Source: Clostridia bacterium (lineage in GTDB: Bacteria > Bacillota > Clostridia > Oscillospirales > CAG-272). From it: a stretch of DNA of 64,000 nt. The notes beneath the pieces are model-generated. The model ran no database searches. It saw only the letters and a list, made by a program, of their open reading frames with translations, and had not been told where the DNA came from. Shown here in pieces: positions 26,340-33,081 of this stretch (positions within the stretch are counted from its first letter, which is position 1; each line of letters starts with the position of its first letter). A program made the position numbers and the translations under genes. The DNA lies in NCBI GenBank assembly GCA_017453255.1, contig JAFTKN010000009.1, positions 31,264 through 95,263 of the forward strand. The letters are read 5' to 3'.

Positions 26340-26478
26340 TTTGCGCCTTTGGCGCACTGCTTATCGCCTGTTTCTATACCCATTTTTTATCCGAAACACA
26401 ATAGCGTCCCTATTTTATATACGAAAAATGATAAGTAATAGTGAATATTAAAAGGTGCTGATGAAGCCTTACACGAAA

Positions 26479-26505
26479 GAAAACTCCCCGAAATATCTTT
26501 TTTGT
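26479..26505 (+). repeat. 27-bp direct repeat, right copy (island boundary candidate)
   Basis: Same orientation as 20254-20280, two mismatches in 27; 6.2 kb apart. Confidence 0.6.
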
Positions 26506-26666
26506 TTTAATTATAATAATACACACAAAATGGTGTTAAAGCTATAATTATAAAAATTTCCAACCAAAAGAGAACAAGGCTTGTCTATATAGATAACGAG
26601 GGTAAAATCGTGGCTTATTTTTAAGCTGAAATCCTAAGAGGCTATCTCTCCCTTTGCCTCACCCTC

Positions 26667-26697
26667 AAAAAAGACGGACACATGTCCGTCTTTTTTT
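26667..26697. terminator. Hairpin terminator, GACGGACACATGTCCGTC
   Basis: Perfect 9-bp inverted stem with A- and T-runs. A near-identical hairpin occurs at 27058-27087. Confidence 0.8.
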
Positions 26698-26837
26698 ATG
26701 CAATCAAGAAGTTGCAATTAGATACTAATTGTTTTTTATATGTTATAATAAAAAATATACAACAAAACAGTTGTAAATTTGAAACTAAATATTTTTTATA
26801 TTATATAATTACTAAAATGCGTGGTGGAGGCAACGAA

Positions 26838-27056
26838 ATGAATAGCGAAATTAAAAGACTATTTAAAATAGAGCAGGAAAAAATAATAATAAGCGAAAAA
26901 ATAAAAGAGCTAAATAAACAAATATATGAAATGTCAAAAAGCAACCCTATCAGTGAAAAATATGAGGACTTGCTTGCTGAACTATCTTTAGCTTACCAAG
27001 AGGAAATGTTTGTGCGTGGCTTTAAATTGGGAATGAGGCTAACCAAGGAAGTATAA
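26838..27056 (+). CDS. Small protein, DUF6809-like
   Basis: 72 residues from the ATG at 26838, preceded by GGTGGAGG; the longer in-frame upstream extension has no ribosome site and is A/T-rich noncoding sequence. It is mostly helical and charged, with the C-terminal pattern EEMFVRGFKLGMRLTKEV, which resembles the conserved F-x-x-GF-x-LG-x-R end of DUF6809 small proteins of Clostridia. Function is unknown. Two almost identical terminator hairpins bracket it. Confidence 0.65.
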   Translation: MNSEIKRLFKIEQEKIIISEKIKELNKQIYEMSKSNPISEKYEDLLAELSLAYQEEMFVRGFKLGMRLTKEV

Positions 27057-27057
27057 A

Positions 27058-27087
27058 AATAAAAAAGACGGACACGTGTCCGTCTTT
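27058..27087. terminator. Hairpin terminator, GACGGACACGTGTCCGTC
   Basis: One base different from the hairpin at 26667; it separates the small gene from convergent trxB. Confidence 0.85.
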
Positions 27088-27091
27088 TCGT

Positions 27092-27994
27092 TTATTTAAG
27101 TGCGTCTATATAATCACAAGCAGCAAGCGCGGCAGTTGCACCATCAGATGCTGCAGTTACAACCTGTCTTATTTTCTTTTGTCTGCAATCGCCTGCAACG
27201 TAAATGCCGTCAATGCCTGTTAAACAGCTTTCGTTTGCTACTGCATAGCCATAATTATTAAGCTCGATAACATTTTTAGCAAACTCGTTTTGAGGAATTA
27301 GACCGATAGCAACAAACATACCATCAAGCTTTATTTCGCTTTGTCCGTTTTTATCCTCGATAATAATAGAGGTAAGCTCATTTTCACCCTTTAATTCCTT
27401 AACAAGTGCGCCACAAATAACCTTAATGTTTTCACGCTTGTAAACAAGGTCACGTAGCTTTTGCTCGCCTGTTAGTGTATCAAGGTTTTGAACGATTGTA
27501 ACGCTCTTACAAAGCTCGGAAAGCATTAAAGCCTCTTGCAAGGCAGAGTTTCCACCACCGATTACGCAAACGTCCTTACCCTCATAAAATGCACCATCAC
27601 AAACGGCACAGAAGGAAATACCGTTACCGATAAAATCGGTTTCTCTGTCAAGACCTAAAAGCCTGTGCTTAGCACCTGTGGCAATGATAATAGACCTACC
27701 TTCAAAATTTCCGCTGTCAGTTACAACAGTTTTGATTTCACCATTTATAATTTCAGTTACCTCGGCTACCTCGATTTCAGCACCCTGCTCCATAGCCTGT
27801 GAAAGTAATTTGTCAGCAAATTCATTCCCTGAAAGCTCTAAAAATCCAGGAATATTTTCAACCTTTGGAGAGTGGGTGATTTGACCACCGAAGCTTTCCT
27901 TTTCGATAACTAAAACAGTTTTATTTGCCCTACAAGCATATAGGGCGGCGGTAAGCCCTGCTGGACCACCGCCGATCACTATAATATCATACAT
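27092..27994 (-). CDS. trxB: Thioredoxin-disulfide reductase
   Basis: 300-residue NADPH/FAD enzyme. FAD motif IVIGGGPAGLTAALYA at the N-terminus, redox pair Cys129/Cys132 in FCAVCDG, second nucleotide fold VCVIGGGNSALQEAL, and the C-terminal GIDGIYVAGDCRQK. It starts two bases after the nrdD stop, so it is co-transcribed with nrdD. It plausibly re-reduces the glutaredoxin-like CPNC domain fused to NrdD or a thioredoxin not in this window; this is inference. It may use another electron donor, as some clostridial relatives do. Confidence 0.93.
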   Translation of the reverse strand: MYDIIVIGGGPAGLTAALYACRANKTVLVIEKESFGGQITHSPKVENIPGFLELSGNEFADKLLSQAMEQGAEIEVAEVTEIINGEIKTVVTDSGNFEGRSIIIATGAKHRLLGLDRETDFIGNGISFCAVCDGAFYEGKDVCVIGGGNSALQEALMLSELCKSVTIVQNLDTLTGEQKLRDLVYKRENIKVICGALVKELKGENELTSIIIEDKNGQSEIKLDGMFVAIGLIPQNEFAKNVIELNNYGYAVANESCLTGIDGIYVAGDCRQKKIRQVVTAASDGATAALAACDYIDALK

Positions 27995-27996
27995 AA

Positions 27997-30366
27997 TTAA
28001 GCACCGAGATATTTTTTAATATCAGAAACGCCTGTGTATTTTGTTACGCCATCAAATGATTCGACAACAAGTGTAGGAGCTTGCTTAATGCCGTAAGCAT
28101 TAGCCATTTCAGCATTTTCATTAGCGAGAAGCTTTTCATACTTAACGCCTGCCTTATCAAGCAAAGCACAAGCAACCTTACAGTTTGGGCATGTAGCAGT
28201 TGTAAAGAGGTAGATGCCTTCCTTTACCTTTGGAGCGCTTGTACAACAGCATTCTTCCTTTACAACGGCGCCATTTCTTGTTAACTTGGAGTTGTCAATG
28301 TTATATACAAGTCTGTCCTTGTACTCCTGAGCCTTACCATCGTTCCAGTTTTGAACAGGACGATAGTAGCCTGTAATACGGCTGTAAACCTCTGTTACAG
28401 AGTTACAGTCTGGGCATCTGTAATGCTCACCAGAAATATAACCGTGAGTCTTACATACAGAGTAGGTTGGGGACATTGTGTAGTATGGTAAACGATAGTT
28501 TTCAGCAATCTTTCTAACAAGGTTAGCAGCAGCCTTCCAGTCAGGAAGCTTTTCACCTAAGAATGCGTGGAATACTGTACCTGATGTGTAAAGTGTCTGA
28601 AGCTCGTCCTGAATATCAAGAGCTGTAAAGATATCCTCTGTATATCCAACAGGAAGATGTGAGCTGTTTGTGTAGTAAGGAGTCTTTGTTGCATCATCCT
28701 TAGCAGCTGTAATAATGTTTGGATAATGCTTAACGTCGTGCTTAGCAAGACGGAATGAGGTTGACTCAGCAGGAGTAGCCTCAAGGTTGTAAAGGTCGCC
28801 ATATTTTTCCTGATAGTCAGAAAGGCGCTCTCTCATATGGTTAAGAACATCCTTAGTAAACTTCTGAGCCTTTTCTTCAGTTAGGTCAGCTCTTAACCAG
28901 TTAGCATTTAAGCAAGCCTCGTTCATACCAACAAGACCGATTGTGGAGAAGTGGTTATTAAATGTGCCGAGGTATCTCTTTGTATATGGATACAAGCCAT
29001 TTTCAAGAAGTCTTGTAATAACTGTTCTCTTAACCTTAAGTGAACGAGCAGAGATATCCATAAGTCTGTCAAGACGGTCATAGAAATCCTTTTCGTCCTT
29101 AGCAAGGTAAGCAATTCTTGGCATATTGATAGTAACAACACCAACAGAGCCTGTTGATTCACCACTACCGAAGAAGCCACCAGATTTCTTTCTAAGCTCA
29201 CGAAGGTCGAGTCTTAGACGACAGCACATTGAACGAACATCGCTTGGCTCCATATCACTATTAATATAGTTAGAGAAGTAAGGAGTTCCGTATTTTGCAG
29301 TCATTTCAAATAGGAGCTTATTGTTTTCTGTTTCGCTCCAGTCAAAGTTTCTTGTAATTGAGTATGTTGGAATTGGATATTGGAAGCCACGACCATTTGC
29401 GTCACCCTCAATCATAATCTCGATAAACGCCTTGTTTATCATATCCATTTCCTTCTTACAATCCTTATACTTGAAGTCAAGCTCCTTACCACCAACGATA
29501 CAGTTAAGCTCAGCTAAGTCGTTTGGAACGGTCCAGTCAAGAGTAATGTTTGTAAATGGAGATTGTGTACCCCAACGTGAAGGAGTATTTACACCATAAA
29601 TAAAGGATTGAATGCACTGCTTAACCTCCTTGTAGGTAAGATTGTCAACCTTTACAAATGGAGCTAAGTATGTGTCAAATGAGCTAAATGCCTGAGCACC
29701 AGCCCACTCGTTTTGCATAATTCCAAGGAAGTTTACCATTTGGTTGCAGAGTGTGGATAGGTGAGATGCAGGAGCAGAGGTAATTTTACCTGTAACACCA
29801 CCCAAGCCCTCTTGAATTAATTGCTTAAGTGACCAACCAGCACAGTAGCCTGTGAGCATTGAAAGGTCGTGAATGTGAATATCAGCATTTCTGTGAGCAT
29901 TAGCGATTTCGTCATCATAAACCTCGCTAAGCCAGTAGTTAGCAGTAACTGCACCAGAGTTTGAAAGGATAAGACCACCTACAGAATAGGTTACAGTTGA
30001 GTTTTCCTTAACTCTCCAGTCGTTAATGTTTAGGTAGTTATCAATGATTGCCTTATAGTCAACCATTGTAGCATTAATGTTACGGATTTTTTCTCTTTGA
30101 CGACGATATATAATATATGCCTTAGAAACATCATCATAGCCAGCCTTAATAAGAACGGACTCAACGCTATCCTGAATATTTTCAACTGAAATCTTACCAT
30201 CTTCAATCTTTGGCTCAAAATCAGCAGTAACCTTTAAAGCAAGGAAGTCGATAATATCCTGATTAAATTGCTTTTGGCAAGCATCAAATGCCTGTGCTAT
30301 CGCATCGCTAATTTTCTTAATGTTAAAGTCAACAATTTTGCCGTCACGTTTGATTACGTTATACAT
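27997..30366 (-). CDS. nrdD: Anaerobic ribonucleoside-triphosphate reductase with C-terminal glutaredoxin-like domain
   Basis: 789 residues from the ATG at 30366 (AAGGAG upstream); an in-frame upstream extension lies in the leader and is not protein. Residues 1-90 are the ATP-cone (MYNVIKRDGKIVDFNIKKIS). The class III catalytic core follows, with zinc-site cysteines CKTHGYISGEHYRCPDC and the glycyl-radical loop RITGYYRPVQNW. After about residue 715 comes an extra thioredoxin-fold domain (YLFTTATCPNCKVACALLDKAGVKYE, then KQAPTLVV), a glutaredoxin/NrdH-like CPNC module. It could supply reductant directly in place of formate; this is inference. Order nrdG - nrdD - trxB. The promoter bears three NrdR-like boxes. 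Confidence 0.93.
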   Translation of the reverse strand: MYNVIKRDGKIVDFNIKKISDAIAQAFDACQKQFNQDIIDFLALKVTADFEPKIEDGKISVENIQDSVESVLIKAGYDDVSKAYIIYRRQREKIRNINATMVDYKAIIDNYLNINDWRVKENSTVTYSVGGLILSNSGAVTANYWLSEVYDDEIANAHRNADIHIHDLSMLTGYCAGWSLKQLIQEGLGGVTGKITSAPASHLSTLCNQMVNFLGIMQNEWAGAQAFSSFDTYLAPFVKVDNLTYKEVKQCIQSFIYGVNTPSRWGTQSPFTNITLDWTVPNDLAELNCIVGGKELDFKYKDCKKEMDMINKAFIEIMIEGDANGRGFQYPIPTYSITRNFDWSETENNKLLFEMTAKYGTPYFSNYINSDMEPSDVRSMCCRLRLDLRELRKKSGGFFGSGESTGSVGVVTINMPRIAYLAKDEKDFYDRLDRLMDISARSLKVKRTVITRLLENGLYPYTKRYLGTFNNHFSTIGLVGMNEACLNANWLRADLTEEKAQKFTKDVLNHMRERLSDYQEKYGDLYNLEATPAESTSFRLAKHDVKHYPNIITAAKDDATKTPYYTNSSHLPVGYTEDIFTALDIQDELQTLYTSGTVFHAFLGEKLPDWKAAANLVRKIAENYRLPYYTMSPTYSVCKTHGYISGEHYRCPDCNSVTEVYSRITGYYRPVQNWNDGKAQEYKDRLVYNIDNSKLTRNGAVVKEECCCTSAPKVKEGIYLFTTATCPNCKVACALLDKAGVKYEKLLANENAEMANAYGIKQAPTLVVESFDGVTKYTGVSDIKKYLGA

Positions 30367-30518
30367 AGTTTTTTCTCCTTTTTTAGATTTTTTAATACAA
30401 ATTTTTGGAAATTTCTGCCAAAAATGGGGAAATTTCGTGAAGATAGCCCACTCAAACAATAGTAAGAGAGGGCTATACAAAATTAAACGAATATTGCCAC
30501 GCTTTTTTAACACAATAT

Positions 30519-30606
30519 GACAAGCTATTTGCCGTTTCAAACCGAATCGGTTCTATTCTCATCAGGCATAAAGCCTTGTGAGATAAGGCACTAATGGAAG
30601 CTTGTC
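30519..30606 (-). ncRNA. Structured leader of nrdD mRNA (candidate)
   Basis: On the minus strand GACAAGCT and AGCTTGTC pair over 8 bp to close an 88-base domain. It contains hairpins GCCTT-N7-AAGGC and AACCG-ATT-CGGTT, plus a GCC/GGC pair. The outer flanks ACACAATAT and ATATTGTGT are also complementary. The domain is transcribed because the promoter lies upstream at 30635-30663. No known riboswitch family is recognised. Confidence 0.4.
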
Positions 30607-30688
30607 ACACAAAATATTGTGTGTTAGCGATATCATTCTATCATATATATTGTGTTTTGTCAATAGGAAATTTCACAATATCTTGTGT
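30607..30688 (-). promoter_or_regulatory. Three NrdR-like boxes at 33-bp spacing
   Basis: 16-base palindromic boxes at 30607-30622 (ACACAAAATATTGTGT), 30640-30655 (ATCATATATATTGTGT) and 30673-30688 (TCACAATATCTTGTGT). They resemble the NrdR consensus ACACWATATATWGTGT. Box 2 fills the spacer of the nrdD promoter; boxes 1 and 3 flank it. Confidence 0.8.
30635..30663 (-). promoter_or_regulatory. nrdD promoter
   Basis: On the minus strand TTGACA (30658-30663), 17 bases, TAGAAT (30635-30640); the predicted leader is about 260 bases long. Confidence 0.8.
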
Positions 30689-30694
30689 TTTTGA

Positions 30695-31387
30695 CTAAAT
30701 TCCACGAATTTCGGCATATGTTACAAAATTAGACAAAATTTCCTTCATTTTTTCTAATGTATCTTTGTCAATTTCGCTAAGACCATCTTGAATTAAATTG
30801 CCCGAGTCGACAAAATTCTGCAAATAGTGCCTTTTTGCACCCTTTACCCACTCACCCATTTTCGTAATATCGGAAATGGTATGTAATTCCTTAACTATTG
30901 TGGTTCTAAATTCGTAGTCGACAACGTCGCTTTTTAGTAGCTCGACGCTTTTTAAGATAGGGGAAATATCTAAATTTTCAACCCCAACTGTAAAGGCATA
31001 TTTTTCCTGACAGCTTTTTATATCCATAGCAACATAATCTATAAGCCTTTTATCAATAAGCGACTTTAGTCTGTCTGGAAAATATCCGTTAGTGTCTAAT
31101 TTAATAGGATAACCAAGAGATTTAACCTTTATTAAAAATTCCTCTAAATCCTTGCTTAAAAGTGGCTCTCCACCAGTTATGCAAACGCCCTCTAAAATAC
31201 CCACACGCTTTTTGAGATAGCTTAAAATCTCTGTATCGCTATAGGTAATTGAGGTATCAATATCGGTAACTAATGATGCGTTATGGCAAAAAGGGCATCT
31301 AAAGTTACAGCCAGCTAAAAATAAAGTACAGGCAACCTTTCCTGGAAAATCGAGTAGCGTCAATTTTTGAAAGCCATTAAAATTCAT
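30695..31387 (-). CDS. nrdG: Anaerobic ribonucleotide reductase activating protein (radical SAM)
   Basis: 230-residue radical SAM activase that installs the glycyl radical on NrdD. The cluster motif is AGCNFRCPFCHN (Cys27, Cys31, Cys34), CX3CX2C, after the typical N-terminus MNFNGFQKLTLLDFPGKVAC. GVCITGGEPLL supplies the GGE SAM-binding loop. It lacks extra ferredoxin clusters, fitting NrdG better than PFL-activase types. It is upstream of nrdD in the same direction with its own promoter, and the NrdR boxes and nrdD promoter start directly past its stop. Regulation may therefore differ between the two genes. Confidence 0.9.
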   Translation of the reverse strand: MNFNGFQKLTLLDFPGKVACTLFLAGCNFRCPFCHNASLVTDIDTSITYSDTEILSYLKKRVGILEGVCITGGEPLLSKDLEEFLIKVKSLGYPIKLDTNGYFPDRLKSLIDKRLIDYVAMDIKSCQEKYAFTVGVENLDISPILKSVELLKSDVVDYEFRTTIVKELHTISDITKMGEWVKGAKRHYLQNFVDSGNLIQDGLSEIDKDTLEKMKEILSNFVTYAEIRGI

Positions 31388-31418
31388 TTTATCGCTCCTT
31401 AAGGGGATTATTTATATT

Positions 31419-31446
31419 AGTATAACATAATAAGGAAGAAAATCAA
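31419..31446 (-). promoter_or_regulatory. Promoter of nrdG
   Basis: On the minus strand TTGATT (31441-31446), 16 bases, TATACT (31419-31424). No NrdR-like box is seen here. Confidence 0.55.
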
Positions 31447-31513
31447 AGAACCAACTTGAAAAAACCAACAATTTGTGATAAATTATTTTTAATAAAAAAT
31501 AAAGCTCAAATAT

Positions 31514-31571
31514 AAGGCTCCTTTTGCGTGAAACGGAAAGGGAGCTGTCACCGAAGGGTGACTGAGGGTTT
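31514..31571 (+). repeat. 58-bp two-hairpin repeat, copy 1
   Basis: Contains stem GCTCCTTTT / AAAGGGAGC (loop about 11) and stem GTCACC-GAA-GGGTGAC. Identical to 32044-32101. Confidence 0.9.
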
Positions 31572-31589
31572 AAAATAAGAGGGCTAAAA

Positions 31590-31955
31590 ATGATAAAGAA
31601 GCATAATAAAGAACTGAAGCCTTTAGCTAAAAACCTTAGAAAAAATATGACAAGGGAAGAAAGACATCTGTGGTATGATTTCTTAAAGAATTATCCTATT
31701 CGAATTGACAGGCAAAAAATATTAGGTAAATATATAGTTGATTTTTATTGTGCAAGTGTAAAAATTATCATAGAGCTTGATGGTTCTCAGCATTATTTTG
31801 AGGACGGAGAAAAATATGATAGAGAGAGAACTGATTATTTACAGAAAAACTTTGGTGTAACAGTAATTAGAATAAGTAATTTAGATGTAATGAAAAACTT
31901 TACTGGTGTATGCGATTATATTGACTATAAAATAAAAGAAAGGATAGAAAAATAA
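31590..31955 (+). CDS. DUF559-family endonuclease-like protein
   Basis: 121 residues of the DUF559/Vsr-like PD-(D/E)XK nuclease fold: NLRKNMTREERHLWYDFLKNYPIRIDRQKILGKYIVDFYC at the N-terminal half. The putative active site is IIELDGSQHYF (E-x-DGxQH), followed by RTDYLQKNFGVTVIRISNLDVMKN. The family is common in Clostridia; some members are thought to nick DNA, but a cellular role is not established. The gene lies between two identical 58-bp hairpin repeats and is followed by an inverted relative of that repeat, suggesting that gene and repeats move or spread as a unit. The ribosome site is weak (AGAGGG). Confidence 0.8.
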   Translation: MIKKHNKELKPLAKNLRKNMTREERHLWYDFLKNYPIRIDRQKILGKYIVDFYCASVKIIIELDGSQHYFEDGEKYDRERTDYLQKNFGVTVIRISNLDVMKNFTGVCDYIDYKIKERIEK

Positions 31956-31960
31956 ACCAA

Positions 31961-32008
31961 ACCACCCGACACCTATGGTGCCACCCTCCTTTAGAAAAAA
32001 GAGGGCTA
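31961..32008 (-). repeat. Diverged inverted relative of the 58-bp repeat
   Basis: Reading the minus strand gives AGCCCTC...GGAGGGTGGCACC...GGTGTCGGGTGGTTT, the same hairpin order and G-rich end as the 58-bp repeats, with several substitutions. Confidence 0.6.
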
Positions 32009-32043
32009 AATGGTGAAAGCCGTTGTAAATAGAAGCTTTATCA

Positions 32044-32101
32044 AAGGCTCCTTTTGCGTGAAACGGAAAGGGAGCTGTCACCGAAGGGTGACTGAGGGTT
32101 T
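32044..32101 (+). repeat. 58-bp two-hairpin repeat, copy 2
   Basis: Base-for-base identical to 31514-31571, same orientation, 530 bp apart. Confidence 0.9.
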
Positions 32102-32118
32102 TAGTAAAGGATATGAAA

Positions 32119-32943
32119 ATGAAATACTGCGATTTACATAATCACTCAAATAATTCCGACGGTAGCGTAAGCCCGTCAGAGCTTATAGATTACGCCATAG
32201 AAAAGGGGCTTTGCGCTGTGGCACTAACCGACCATAATACCATAGACGGAATTTGTGAGCTACAAAAGTATGCAAAAGATAAAAATATTGAGGCTGTTTC
32301 TGGCTGTGAAATCACAACAGAATTTTTAAATAAGGAAACCCATTTGCTTGCTTTATTTATAAAGGAAGAAAAAGCATTTGAAATGGAGGAATTTCTTAAG
32401 GAGAGATTAAGGCTTAAGGCGCTTAGCAATATAGACCTTGAGAAAAATTTAAAAAATGCAGGCTTTAAGATAGACCTTAGCGAAATGATAGAAAAGTACG
32501 GCAAAAATATAAATAGAGCCCATTTTGCTAAGGAGCTTATAAATGAAGGCTATGTTAAAACCACTAAGGAAGCATTTAATACAATTTTGAAGCCAGACGG
32601 CGACTACTATAAGCCACTAAAAAGACCAGAGATTGTAGATACAATAAGGCTTGTAAGAAAATGGGAGGCTGTGCCTGTGCTTGCACACCCACTTTTGAGC
32701 CTCGAAAAGGGGGAGCTTGAAAAGCTTTTACCAGAGGCAAAAAAGGCAGGACTTGTTGGCTTAGAGGTATATTATCCTGAATTTTCAAAAGAGCAAACTG
32801 AATATCTAATCAGCCTTTGCGAAAAATACGACCTTGTCAAAAGTGGAGGAAGCGACTATCATGGGGAAATGAAAACCCACTCCGACCTCGCTACTGCAAC
32901 TACACCATACGAAAACTATATTAAGCTGAAAAATCAAAATTAA
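32119..32943 (+). CDS. PHP-domain phosphoesterase (TrpH/RNase AM-like)
   Basis: 274 residues. The ATG at 32119 is preferred because AAAGGA sits seven bases upstream; an ATG at 32113 is too close to it. Metal-binding PHP motifs are in order: DLHNHSNNSDG, ALTDHNTIDG, GCEITTEF, LAHPLLSLEKGELEKLL, and a final SGGSDYHGEMK. This matches the stand-alone TrpH/YciV group, whose studied member is a 5'-3' exoribonuclease that also acts on 3',5'-bisphosphonucleotides. The exact substrate here is not known. It begins just after the second 58-bp repeat, which is likely in its 5' untranslated region. Confidence 0.88.
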   Translation: MKYCDLHNHSNNSDGSVSPSELIDYAIEKGLCAVALTDHNTIDGICELQKYAKDKNIEAVSGCEITTEFLNKETHLLALFIKEEKAFEMEEFLKERLRLKALSNIDLEKNLKNAGFKIDLSEMIEKYGKNINRAHFAKELINEGYVKTTKEAFNTILKPDGDYYKPLKRPEIVDTIRLVRKWEAVPVLAHPLLSLEKGELEKLLPEAKKAGLVGLEVYYPEFSKEQTEYLISLCEKYDLVKSGGSDYHGEMKTHSDLATATTPYENYIKLKNQN

Positions 32944-33012
32944 AGAAATTTTCGTTTGAATAAATTATGAAATTTAGGAAGAAAGGAAAGAAAATTTCCA
33001 CCTCATAACGAC

Positions 33013-33057
33013 AAAAAAGAGGAACAGACATTTTGCGTCTATTCCTCTTGCTTTTTG
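33013..33057. terminator. Terminator between PHP gene and glycosidase
   Basis: AAGAGGAACAGAC / GTCTATTCCTCTT stem with one mismatch, A-run on the left and CTTTTTG on the right; convergent genes. Confidence 0.8.
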
Positions 33058-33081
33058 TTCTACGCGCTTATCCAACTGCCT

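Larger units (their letters stand above)
26340..26837. other. Gene-free island boundary region
   Basis: No gene is recognised. A GCGCCTTTGGCGC hairpin follows the stop of the fimbrillin-like gene (26343-26355). The right copy of the 27-bp repeat is at 26479-26505 and a terminator hairpin at 26667-26697. Composition falls back to the low-GC background across this stretch. Confidence 0.6.

Noticed and set aside
25362..26357. Long open frame (331 codons) antisense to the second fimbrillin-like gene
   Set aside because: No ribosome site, Cys/His/Arg-rich composition expected of an antisense frame in GC-rich coding DNA, and its start covers the GAATT repeat. The sense frame has a signal peptide and family motifs.
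20254..26505. Complete integrative element with integrase or transposase
   Set aside because: No tyrosine or serine recombinase, transposase or relaxase is readable in the interval; only boundary repeats and composition support mobility.
30367..30540. 58-codon N-terminal extension of NrdD
   Set aside because: It reads through the mRNA leader and has no ribosome site, whereas the ATG at 30366 has AAGGAG and begins the ATP-cone exactly.
30499..30610. Hammerhead ribozyme in the nrdD leader
   Set aside because: CTGATGAG and GAAAC are both present, but stem II is broken by an unpaired stretch and no stem I can form beside a cleavage triplet.
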